Made by a program: the position numbers and the translations under genes
From: Stratiolaelaps scimitus
Taxonomy: Eukaryota; Arthropoda; Arachnida; Mesostigmata; Laelapidae
Reading direction: 5' to 3'
Assembly: GCA_019614645.1 (NCBI GenBank)
Contig: JABWDB010000072.1
Coordinates: 248,001 to 312,000 of the forward strand
DNA: 64,000 nucleotides
Notes under the pieces: generated by a model
Told to the model about the DNA's origin: nothing
Databases searched by the model: none
What the model saw: only the letters and a program-made list of their open reading frames with translations
Shown here: positions 36,815-47,572 of the stretch, piece by piece
Position numbering within the stretch: the stretch's first letter is position 1
Layout of the letters: every line of letters begins with the position of its first letter

Positions 36815-37240
36815 GTGTTTTTTCGGCCCCCGAAAACGACATCTCGAAAACGGTTAGGTTTAGGTATAGGAATAGATATTGCAAACTTATTCAGCTCGTC
36901 CAAACATGTTGATTAAGTGCAAGAAATCGATACCTTACATAGAACACCGTGTTAAGCTTTCTTGGGAAAAATTCAAAAAATCTCAACTTTAGGTAAAGGT
37001 ATACCTATTACAAAATTGTTAAGCTTGTCGAGATGCATCGGAAACACGCGGCAAAAGTACCCGTTACATCGAACACCATGCAGAAACCGTTTCCAAAAAC
37101 GCACAAAAATCATCGAAAATGCGATTTTCGCCTGATAACGATATTTGCAAAGTTGTTCGCCTCATCGAGACATATCGAGAAATAAATAAAAAAACCACCC
37201 CTTACATAGATCTCATGGTACAAAATGCACCTCACTGTCA
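36815..37240. repeat. degenerate tandem repeat, period about 130-138 bp
   Basis: About three diverged units. Each has a TTGCAAA or TTACAAA-type start, a GCTCGTC / GCTTGTCGAGA / CCTCATCGAGA block, and a TTACATAGAACACC-like block. The last begins at 36934, 37064 and 37202, giving spacings of 130 and 138 bp. Partial similarity extends upstream into 36815-36860. The units are too diverged for recent expansion. Confidence 0.7.
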
Positions 37241-37390
37241 GACGGACAGACATCACCAGCGGGGATAAAGTATATAGAATAATAATTCAAAATAAGCAAG
37301 GCCAAAGTAGTTCCGAAGCATGGCCCATGTAACAGCGCCTCCCGCCATGATACATTATATATATAGTATATATAGTATATATATATATAG

Positions 37391-37536
37391 TATCCCAGTG
37401 GCTTGGGCGGCTAAGTCTCTGGCTATCAGAAGCCAGAGGGTGCAGGTTCGAGCCCCGCTGTGTGACATATAAGAGAGCTTAAGCATTTTAAAATTGCAGC
37501 TCCTTTAATAAACCAGTATACCTTTTACCTTTACCC
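37391..37536 (+). mobile_element. SINE-C, tRNA-like head with LINE-like 3' end
   Basis: The head has an A-box-like TGGCTTGGGCGGCTAAGTC, a stem-like CTCTGGCTATCAGAAGCCAGAG region and a B box GGTTCGAGCCC at 37445-37455. After about 15 bp the sequence reads CTTAAGCATT and continues to AATAAACC, matching the 3' end of the LINE at 30186-31408. The tail is (TTTACC)-type rather than poly(A). It sits beside a TATAG repeat (about 37352-37390). It could conceivably be a decayed tRNA gene with a chance tail, but the LINE match argues for a SINE. Confidence 0.72.
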
Positions 37537-40500
37537 ATAGCATGCTCGAATGGAAAACAACAACTTATATAGAGAGATATAGCGGGTCTACATAAAGTTG
37601 GGACCAATAATAATAATAATTGTGGCGATTTCACAGCGGAGAGTATCAAATAGGTATAAATTGTAGGGTGTAAGATAGATATGTGATATAGCCGTCCGGG
37701 TCACTCGAATTCGAATCGTGGATATGCGGATACATACATGTGCACAGTTGGCAAGACTCGGCCTCTCATCGAAGAATCGTTGCTGAGGAGAGAACATAGC
37801 TAACCGTTTTCAATGTGGAACAATCTTTTACGATAATGACAATGAGGATTTATTAGCCGATTTTTAATTGAATTTATTTGTAATGGGAATCATCCGCACA
37901 ACCCGTCGCACTTTTAGATTTGCGAAATAAGCAGCATCACCAGTCTTGCTCAGTCAAAATTATCACTGAGTCCCTTGATCGTGGTGAAAATCTATATTGT
38001 ACAATATTCGATATATATATATATATATTTTTTTTTCGCAAGTCCTACCGCTGTGTTTCAGCTTGTGTCCCAGTGGAGAGATTAGATTCAATCGCACCCG
38101 TTGAGTGGTGTCTATTCGTTACCCACTTTTGTGGATGTCACGTGCGCGGTTCAGCTTCTCAAATACTTGGAATTGTCTAGCTTTGTTTGCGAACGCGCCT
38201 TGCTGCCGTTAGTTTTCCTGACAAGCTGGACTAGGCAGTTTAGATACTTCAGCAGACGCCGTCAACGGTCGCTGTTGGGCAGACCCGCGGCCGACCGGCC
38301 ACTAGGCATGCAGGCAGCTCGCTCGCTCGCTCGCTCACTGACGTTGTTGTCGAGTGACGTCCGATGTTGCGTAGGCCATTGACGTCGTAGCCTGCCGTTT
38401 CGCAGCGTCTTGACGCACGAAGCCGAGTTCGTGAACATAGCCATGAGTCGTGCGACGCCGGCTACGACGTGGTAATTCGTCCATTCATGGCGCGTTCATT
38501 CACTATCGTTCGGTGCCGAAGCCATCGCCGCAACTACCACGGTCATCATCGCGTCGTTGCCAAGACGACGACGCTGACAACGGCGGCGGCGGCGGCGACA
38601 ACAGCAGCAGCAGCAATCAACCACTGCTTATTGCTCATTCTGCCTCTGCTCGCTGGCTGTTTCATTCTCTAGCGCAACCTAGAAGAACTAAGAAACATCG
38701 GCCGACGGATACTAAGAGCATTCAGCGACCAAATCATGGCAAATATAATAATATTTCGCTCGCTCGCTCGTCAGCTGGCTAACAGTGCAACTACTGGCTG
38801 GATGCGCCACGGCAGACCCTACTACAGATTTCCCGCATAGAGCCGATGTAGTATGGTGATTATATCTACATCGATATACCAACCGTAACAGGCTGTTTCT
38901 GCGGCGATCTGGCTTGCTCCATGATTTTTCCCTGTCATTTTTCACCTCGCGGCAGTATTTCCCTCTCCGAGTCTCGCCTCGTCTTGCAGCTATTATAGCT
39001 ACCAGAATGATCGGCCATCCATAGCAGCGACCGAACGAGCGTCGCCGCACGACGAAAAACGAAATATGAGTGTGTGTGTATATACACGCGAGAGTCAGAT
39101 AGAGACCGACGGAGGGAGAGAGAGAGAGTTATCGTTACTGTGCCTAAATATAAAGAACGAAAACAAAAAGTGGCCCTTGCACTGTCTGGTATCGTCTGCG
39201 GGCTCGTTTTATTATCCAGGTGGCCATTTCTGGCGTCCACAATATGGAGTCGGCCGCGAAATCGTTCGCAGATATTGTTGGATGCATTATTTTCCCCGCG
39301 TGCATTTAAGAAAAAGCTACTGAAGTCAAAATTGAATCGTATATTCTCACAGGAATAGAAATCAATCAATGAATTAATGAATCGACCGAATAAGCAAAAA
39401 TTAGCCGTTCCAGCTCATCGTCGATCGAATGATATCCCTCCGGAGATGATGATCTAACTCATGGAGAAGAGACCAAATGACACATTGAACTCCATAATTC
39501 CTCGTAGGAGACAAGCGTTTATCCGACACGTCTTCGATCCCTGTCGACAATCGTTTGAAACGTAGAATACGAAGCCACGAAAACCGCATAGTTTTCCCTG
39601 TGGCGTGCCACTATCATCTCGCTTAAGTAGTATACCATATATAGTTACTGCCACCTCGAGCACTTGGCGGCTCTGGTGGTTTTCGGTCGTTTGGCCGCTT
39701 CATAGAGCGGGTGCAAGCAAAACGCGTGCAACGGTGAGGCCGAGATGGCAGGTGACGGCTTCACGGCGACGCCCCCCAGTGGAATCCGCCCTGATGATGT
39801 TCTCCGCCACATTCTCCCCTTCGAATTTCTACCCCTCTCGACGCTTCATTGGCGGCCTTTTTTGAACGTGTACGCGAGCCACTTCAGTCGTCTGAAGAAT
39901 CCTCTTGGAGGAGACGTTTTCATTTCAGAAAAGTGCTGCCGCGCTCCACCACGTTCCACCTCAGCTGGAACGCACCGGCGGATATCTCGGTGGTGCCAAT
40001 GGCGCCAACGTCGTCGTTATCGTCATCTGCATATGTAACTACGATGACTGGCAGAAGACCTGAATCCGTAAGCAGCACCGACTGCGGCAGCTACAGCAGC
40101 AGCTTCACCAACCAGCACAACTTCATGGTGGCGCTGGCGGCAGTGCTGCTGCTGCTGCTGTATCCATTAACAGCGGCGGTGTCATCTGGCGTTTGTCTTC
40201 ACGTCTACCTCCTCGTCGTGCCTCGATTTATGAACAGCCGACGCACAGACAGAGCGACGGGCGGGTATCCCGCTTGCTATGTTGTTCTTACTATTCTGAG
40301 CAATTCTGATCATCACGAAATACCGCGTGCGTACCTTTTCCTCGAGTCGAGAGCAAATGTGGCCGGGAACAAGTGTTAAACTGGTCGTATTATTTAATGA
40401 GAAATAATAAAGGGGAGAGAAAAAATGGAGCAAAAGATAGCGCACCGCTCGAATTTTCACTGAATGAAATAGATCAAACGGCTGAATGATGAAGGTTGCA

Positions 40501-43159
40501 GATTCTGACAGTATAGTATGATGTGTGGCTTGGGGGGGTCACGGTGTGCCGACGTATATCCAACATTGCCTTTATAGATCTGTATGCAGAGTTGTCTTGC
40601 TTGAGGGAATCGGGTTGTTTCGTTCTTGTATGTGTAAAATTGAACTATATTTCGGGACATCTTTTTGTAAGAATGCAAGCAATTCATTCACTTAGTTTGT
40701 TCTGGGTTTTACTGCGCTCTCGATGCCTGCATATTCCTCGTGCTGACATAGATTTATTTTTTTTTATGAAGAATGCGTGTCATCAAATGATAGAGAAATC
40801 TGCAATTCGAAAATTTGCAAATTTCGATGACGGAAAAATTTTCAATTCGAAAATGCTTAGCTTACTGATCTATGAAAAACTAAAAGGTTGACGAAACCGT
40901 ATGAAATTTATGGCTTGATTAATTTGTTGTACAATTATTGCTTTTCTGTACTTTAAATAGGTCCACCGTGTTCATTAGTGTCTACCACTGACATTTAATT
41001 ATCATCATTCAGTTATCCTCTCTTCTTCAAAGCGTTGTGTCTATCCGTTCTCTATGAATTTTATCAATACTATGATGACTTAAGCAGAATAGTGCTTCAG
41101 ATACTATCGCAACAACACGTTCGATGTTGCCGTCTAATGTTGCACAGTTAATACTTAGTTCTACAAATATCAAACAAAGTATAACTTGAGAACATCATCT
41201 AGGACAATGTTCTAGAGCGCTTTCCAAAAAAGTTATACTGGTCTGTAATTAGGCCCGCGTGTAAACACAAATCTAATAATTATCGCAGTCGATGAAACTT
41301 TACATAGTAGGGATATTTAATCTTGGGTTATTGGGACAATTCTTGGATTAATGAAGGCACAAATAGCAATAACACTAATTGATTCGTGTCTAAAAACTTA
41401 ATGATTAGTAGACCTCAGAAATCTGGTGTAAGTGCGGTACCAGACGGTTCGCATAGAGGCAACATGTACGCAGACCAGGCAAAAATGAAAACAACTTCAA
41501 GCTCACGTATCACAACTATATAGCTACAATTCGGTACTGCTTTCAAGACGACGTCATCTGCTACTCAAACCGTTACTTCTACGATAATGCTACAACTATA
41601 ATGAGGGGATTTCCGCAAAGCGCAACACGTCAACACCGGCTCATAACAATTGTATCTAATCCGATCATTTTTGGCTTCCACAATTACCTCTCCCCATGAA
41701 CGCGTGTATACACATAGGATGCACAAATGTCGGCCTCACTTCTACATATGATCGCCACTTGGTAGATTCTCAGGAGCGACAGTTACAGCTACGTTCAGCT
41801 CATTACGACGACGACAACGACAACGACGACGACGATGATCACTATTACAGCTATGATAATACAATGACAACGATCACAGTGGCAGGGGACTTCCGTTACA
41901 TTTACCGCTGTTACGACCTATGCTGTTGCTACTGGTGACGACGCAGTGATTGTTTCTGTTGTCGCTGTTGTCACCGCAGTCATCGACAATCGAGATCTCG
42001 CAACGTGGATTCATAACATTGGACGTATCTCATCTCGAGAGGCTTCGGTCGTAACACCGTCGTCGCCGTCGACAGCGAACGCAAAATGAGCATCACCACG
42101 TAAAGTGGCAATGGAACCGCCGAATGGATCTTCCTTCGCATAAAATGCTGTGGCGAGTAGTACTACGATTTCGGCTATCGCCACCGCGACTGCTATTCGT
42201 GTAACTTGCTTCGTGTTACGATCCGCCAGGTAGAAGATATACAGGCAGGAACGCATATGTATTAGCGGTGGGTAATTCGCCGCCGCCGCCGTTGGGAAGG
42301 AATCGCATTGATGAAAAAAAACGACGCGGGGAGGGAGAGAGAGAGAGGAACCAATCGTTTAGCCGCCGCCGCCGCCGCCGTGGACGATCAACGCTGAATT
42401 CACGGAGTTGGCGGGCCCAAATTGGCAGCGCAACAGAGCGTTTCTGGCCTATGCACCAACCGCATCAGCAATCAGATAACCAACTGGCACTATTGGCGCC
42501 GTAGGGGCGGATTGACCGACCCGTCTTCAGCCGTCATGACGGGTGCCGATGGTTGTCGCAAAAGCAACAAGATCATCCGCGTAACAATTATCGAAGCGTA
42601 GATATACGTTGAAATAGGCACACACACACGCACACACACCCAGCTTATGCCGTTTGACGAATGCACAAATAGCATTATGATATGAATGGCGGACCGGTGG
42701 GTGTTTTTTGCCGGCTACTACACCACCAGTTTTAGTAGAAAGCGTCAGAGAGAAAATATAATGTGAACGAACGACATTTAGCTTGGAAGATCACTTTCCT
42801 TCGAGATTATTATTATTATTCGACCCCATTATTTGCGAGCTGACGAAGAAATCAAGTTGGCGATGTTGGCGGCAGTTTTTATTGTCTATGGCTTCTTCTA
42901 GATTCAACTCGCAGGCGTCTAGTGGTATTCTGTCCAGTGTTGGGCCCTTCTTTCAGTATTTTTACAACGTCCTAAGGGAAATTTTATGCCTAGCATGAGA
43001 ATTATAGGCTAGCGTTGTATTTGTGGCGTATTACGCATGCTCTATATAAATACGGTAAATATCAGATTTATTGAATATGATGCGAAATCTTATCTGACGA
43101 TCAAGACCGGGAAGTATGAAAGATACGTGATACAGCTTGTCTTGCATAGGTAATTTTTA
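37537..43159. other. no confirmed gene; triplet-rich islands
   Basis: Islands of GTC/CAG/GGC triplets occur at 38.2-38.8 kb, 39.6-40.2 kb and 41.7-42.5 kb. The plus-strand frames at 39745-40379 are coding-like but switch frame and have no named domain. A minus-strand frame at 42011-42256 encodes an 81-residue peptide with one strong hydrophobic segment (see findings). The remainder, 40.4-41.7 kb and 42.8-43.1 kb, is AT-rich with nothing seen. Confidence 0.4.
42011..42256 (-). CDS. hypothetical small membrane-anchored peptide or exon
   Basis: This is an ATG-initiated minus-strand frame of 81 residues. About residues 18-40 (VTRIAVAVAIAEIVVLLATA) form a plausible transmembrane segment preceded by basic residues. 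The rest is acidic and not low-complexity, unlike neighbouring frames. I recognise no family. It could be a first coding exon of a type II membrane protein or a chance frame. No splice sites were established. Confidence 0.2.
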   Translation of the reverse strand: MRSCLYIFYLADRNTKQVTRIAVAVAIAEIVVLLATAFYAKEDPFGGSIATLRGDAHFAFAVDGDDGVTTEASRDEIRPML

Positions 43160-43326
43160 GGTGATTTCAATAATCAATGCGATCCTTTTTAATAAATCAA
43201 TTTCAATAAATAGTACGATCCTTTTAATAAATCAATTTTAATGAACAGTGTGATTATTTTTAATAAATCAATTTTGATAAACAACACGATCCTTTTCAAT
43301 AAATCGATTAATAAACAGTGCGATCT
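43160..43326. repeat. 36-bp minisatellite, about four units
   Basis: Units begin near 43180, 43216, 43251 and 43287, with a partial start at 43321, giving 34-36 bp periods. Each carries CGATCCTTTT followed by AATAAATCAATTTT and an AATAAACAGTG-like end. A degenerate partial unit precedes 43180. The unit-to-unit differences are mostly single substitutions. Confidence 0.88.
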
Positions 43327-43688
43327 CTGATTCTATATGTAGTCTATCTTGTTTTGTGCCGTATTACAACTACTCTATGGCTTTTCTTGATTCAGCAGGG
43401 GCATGTGGAGAGGATTCTTAACAGTATGGGGTCGGATGGCCGGGGCTGATCGTGGCCATGATTAATCAGGACATAATAGTGCATTCAGAGATAATCAGGA
43501 ACAGCATGAACAACTCGAAAACATTCAACGTGTTTATCAAAATTGTTGTCGAGCTCTTACGCTCCAGAGATGACGACAATAGCGCTTGGTCTATAGTGGA
43601 TAATACAAACACGGAATTCACACGGCAGATGGCGTATGAATATAGGATACTTGGTATGTCATAAAGTGAAGAAACTGAGCACCAGTAG

Positions 43689-43689
<1 letters not shown>

Positions 43690-43754
<65 letters not shown>
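43690..43754. repeat. (TA)n microsatellite
   Basis: About 65 bp of uninterrupted TA, ending a few bases before a truncated SINE-A insertion. Confidence 0.97.
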
Positions 43755-43757
<3 letters not shown>

Positions 43758-43760
43758 GGT

Positions 43761-43924
43761 AACACTATCAATTCTACCACTGAACCACAGAGAATAAGCA
43801 AAGGTGGCCCCGACAGGTCTTCATAGTAATACCTAAAAGGTTAAGAGCTGAGGCCTGTCAGATAGGGGAACAGCTAAGGGTCAGCTCGAAAAACAAAAAA
43901 AATAAAAAAAACACTATCAATTCT
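43761..43924 (+). mobile_element. SINE-A copy 3, 5'-truncated, perfect 15-bp target duplication
   Basis: Core AGAGAATAAGCAAAGGTGGC onward matches SINE-A copies 1 and 2. The tRNA head is missing. The A-rich tail is interrupted by C and T. Perfect direct repeats AACACTATCAATTCT lie at 43761-43775 and 43910-43924. The 12-13 bp directly after the left repeat do not match the other copies and may be extra bases added at the truncated 5' end. Confidence 0.93.
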
Positions 43925-45389
43925 GTACTAAAAGGCAATAACAACGATGTTAATTGGTGGAGTCAATCCATCTGCTGAAGCGAGCCTTCAGCTATGTATT
44001 TCTGACAAGCAATAGCTTAGTCACCGACGAATCGATACAGCCCGTGGCGAGCTCATGGGATTACCTCACATTACGAGGTACGAGCTGTGGGGTGATATAA
44101 TAGTCCATTCTGGACCGCTGATTCAGTCAGTTCTGCTGAGTCACTTTGCAAGCAAAATGCAACTCACCAATGACGTCAGCTCGGCTGCAAAGTTCGACTT
44201 GGGACCGCGTTGGCGGAATGAGCAGTTCGCGCTTCCGCGACAAGGTTTGCTTGAAGATCCGGTGAGGTTTACCACGTGCAGACATATATGCTGTCGACAG
44301 TGATCTGTCAGTAGGCTGAGCGGGGGAGGGTACGCCATGTCAGGATCAAATGATCTTAAATTGTAGATGGAGTGTAGCATTTACAGGCGGCCTACGTCAC
44401 GAGAACATATCGGGAACGGTACACGCCAGATAACTAACTAAATAATGAAACAAACTGGAATCGTTCGCTCGTTTGTTTATTCATTAATGTATTTATTGTT
44501 TGCCAAATTGTCAGTCACTTTCGACTGACAATTTGATTAATTAATTTCTTTTTAATTAATTAATTAATTTCTCATTATTGCTCCCTGAGTTTTTATTTTT
44601 ATCTTCCGTTGTGATGAAAGATTTTTCCTCTACCACTGATATCGTACATATGATACGATAATGACCGCAGAATAAACAAAGGACTAACGTTTGAATAGCG
44701 AGAGTCTAAAGTCAGCGAAAATAAGATGAAGCCTGTCGCCGGTGATTTTTAACCATAACGCAAATATATCTTGAAAATAATTAAATCAACTAGGGGAAAT
44801 TATAAAAACCATCGGAGAAAATGAGAGCGATCATCTAGGTGGCCTCAGTGCAGTAATTTCATTCAAACAGCATGCGTACGACAAAGAAGTATGTTCCATA
44901 ATGTCACCGCGTACGCCTGCCGTATTCGACGAGGCCGGCATCTGAAGCCTCTGAAGTAGTTACGTCCGTACAATAGTTCGTGAGTTCGTGACTTCGCAAG
45001 CCAGTAGTTCGTAATGAGGTTGCCGGATCTCTTTAAAATTCTAGAGACAATGCCTTCAGCATTGCCACCCCTAGCAATGAGAGTTCAGGAAATAGTAACT
45101 GGCCCCAGCACAAGAAGTTGGCGTGCTCGTTGGTTAAAGAAATATCATCACTAGAACAAAATACTACGCCGGTGGGGTCATAATATCATTGTCGTTCACC
45201 TAGACAAGGTGGTCGATAGCCACAGGGTTGTTGTAACAAGAACATAAACACGGGTGTATCGTTGGCATTATTCGATGCACATTACTTTGTACAATCAGAA
45301 CATGAATAGCATTCTATAAATTTTGAGTATATGGCGAACAGATGTGTTATGGACGTGTACGTTTAGCACAATACATTACAAATTCACCT
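43925..45389. other. no gene recognised; contains a perfect hairpin
   Basis: No domain, tRNA or mobile element was recognised. It holds the inverted repeat at 44505-44534 and ATTA repeats at about 44535-44575. Confidence 0.45.
44505..44534. other. perfect 12-bp inverted repeat (hairpin)
   Basis: AAATTGTCAGTC (44505-44516) and its exact reverse complement GACTGACAATTT (44523-44534) flank a 6-base loop. It may be cruciform- or RNA-hairpin-forming. No T-run terminator role applies in this eukaryotic context. Confidence 0.85.
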
Positions 45390-45478
45390 TTCTTATAAGC
45401 GCCAATCCAGTTTTATTATTAAAGCAAGGTAAGATACAGGACGGTAAGTTGCCTGCAGACATTATTATTGTTCAGTAG
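45390..45478 (-). repeat. 3' end remnant of the LINE family seen at 25640-26056
   Basis: On the minus strand, AATAAT, then CTGCAGGCA, a TACCGTCCTGTATCTTACC-like block and an AATAAAACT end align with the 3' untranslated end of the LINE at 25.6 kb. There is no coding part left here, so this is a short 5'-truncated insertion or an old remnant. Confidence 0.6.
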
Positions 45479-46435
45479 TTGTCGCAGTAGTAGTATAGTA
45501 TTGCAATCGATACGTCAACGAGCTGCCGTTCCGTTCAGCGTTAATCGAACGAACGCGCCAACCAACCAACCACTAACTACTCCGAACTAACCACTTCAAT
45601 CGGGAGCCAGAAGCTCAGACCACTGCAGCTGCTGGGGCAACTAATACCGTCTGTAGATGCATGCCTCATGATCTACTACTGCCTGAGTGGTTGTTGTTGT
45701 TGTTGTTGTTGCTATGAGCGTTGTTGCTGATGCTGGGGAATAGCTGAATGTGAATGAATCTGTTTAGAGTGTGTGTGCATATGTTACTATGTCGTTTTTC
45801 TGTCACTGCTTCGTGTTCGGCGTCTCGTTCGATCTTTCCACTTCTCCGCTGTTTTTCTCATCTTCATCTTCATGCTCATTTTCTTCTTCTGCTGTGACTT
45901 TTGAAGAAGGGTCACACACATTCTACGGCGGTCAGAGTGGAAATGACGAGTCGCTTCGTTCTGTTTGTCTCGTGTCGCCCGCCAGCCAGCCAGCTTTTCC
46001 TCACTCACTCCCTAAACGACGACGACGACTACAGCAACAGCAGCAGCAGCCGCAGTGCCACCTTTTCCTTCGACCTCCTCCCGCTCATCGCCAACGCCAA
46101 CACAGATATATAATATCAAAGGCGACTGCCATCAGCAACAGCAGCAGCAGCATGGACATGTTCGGATGGACAACTATAATATATGGATAGATGGATGGAC
46201 GGATGTGGGCGCCTACCTACCACATATAATAGGTGATACTCACTACGATCGTTACGGCGACCACAATAATAACAGCAACAGCAACAGCAACAACAACAAC
46301 AACAACAGCAACAGCTACAATAGGAACAGCAAGATCGACATTGCCAGACGCCTACACTCGTCATCCCACACAGTCAGACAAACAGAGATGCATAGATGAA
46401 TGCATGCCGCATAGTATTATACCTATATATCTATC

Positions 46436-46469
<34 letters not shown>

Positions 46470-47471
46470 GTGGCCGCTGCCGTGTCTGCTGCTCAGTCAG
46501 CCCGCCGCCGCCGTTGCTGCTGCACTTTCAAAGGCGAACGGGTCGTGGCCCCTGTATACGTCACGCACAGACACAGCCCGATCCACGATGCGCCCGTCCG
46601 TCCGACCGAGTGGCAATCATACCCACGCACACGTTGCTGCCATACGCTGCCGCGCGGTGATCTTCTTCGCCGCTTGCTATGTTCTCCTTTTCTCTTCTTC
46701 TTCTTCTTCGCATTTCTACTACAACCACTACTACGACTACTACTCCACAGCGCTGATCACGCGCGGCATCGCTTCACCCGGCGCCGACATCGGCATCGAC
46801 ATTGCTGCTGCTGCAGCAAAACAGCAGCAGCCGCAGCAGCAGCAGCGGCCACCGCAGAAGCAGCGACAACAGCAGCAACAACCCGCCGGCGAATGGCTCT
46901 GCTACTCTCATGATGATGCTGCTGATCAGCACCATCACCCACCACCATCTTCTCGCAGCTTTGGCGGCCGCTGCGGCCGGCGGTGGAGGCGATACGCCCG
47001 GCCGAAGCAGATCAGTTTCGTTTCAACTACGACGATATCTTTCGACGATGACGATGACGACGATGGCGACGGCGGCGGCGGCCACCAGGCGGACCGGGTA
47101 GCTAGCTATCTACAGACTGAATACCGCCGCTACCAACAACAGCAGCAACAACATCGTGGCCGTCGCCAGCCACAACCAGGTAGGCACGCAAGAAGTCAGG
47201 CTAGCACCGAAGCAAGCAAACAAGCATCCGAGCAAGAACTGAAAAGCTGATAGATACTGAAGGCCGACGCTCCCTCGCAGGGCCCGTATCGGCGAAGACG
47301 GCGGCGGCAGATGCAGAAGCAACATAAGCGGCATCACAACGCCACGATATCGTATAGTAGTGCGTATCGTCTCCGTTGGCCAGACAGAGTGGAGCGGCCT
47401 GCGATGGAATTTCGTCCTCGTATTCGATACTTGACGTATCTAGAAACGATTCAGTTTTGTTCAATATTGAA
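45479..47471. other. triplet-repeat-rich island, no confirmed gene
   Basis: CAG, CAA, AAC, CTT, GAC and GGC triplet runs and a TA run (46439-46468) dominate. Several frames are open for up to 284 codons, but their products are homopolymeric (Q, H, S, D, A, T) and overlap on both strands. The texture matches the block around Sprouty, so this might be the 5' untranslated or regulatory sequence of another gene. No domain supports a protein. Confidence 0.45.
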
Positions 47472-47488
47472 CATATATATATATATTA

Positions 47489-47516
47489 GGGCATACACTT
47501 CAAAATTTCGCCTCTT
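47489..47516 (+). repeat. mariner left terminal inverted repeat
   Basis: The first 23 bases match the right end except at position 3. Similarity continues with a few mismatches to about base 28. Confidence 0.92.
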
Positions 47517-47572
47517 TAAATGACAATAACTTTTGAACTAAATGAGGTAGAACAAAGATTTTTTGGTATGAG

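Noticed and set aside
39170..39380. Possible LINE C-terminus followed by a TGAA/AATC-type tail
   Set aside because: The peptide (SPRAFKKKLLKSKLNRIFSQ) is short and lysine-rich with no diagnostic motif. The tail resemblance alone is too weak.
46396..47250. 284-codon plus-strand open frame with poly-Q, poly-H and poly-D runs
   Set aside because: The frame runs through a TA microsatellite (Tyr-Ile repeats) and triplet runs. No domain is present and competing frames are equally open.
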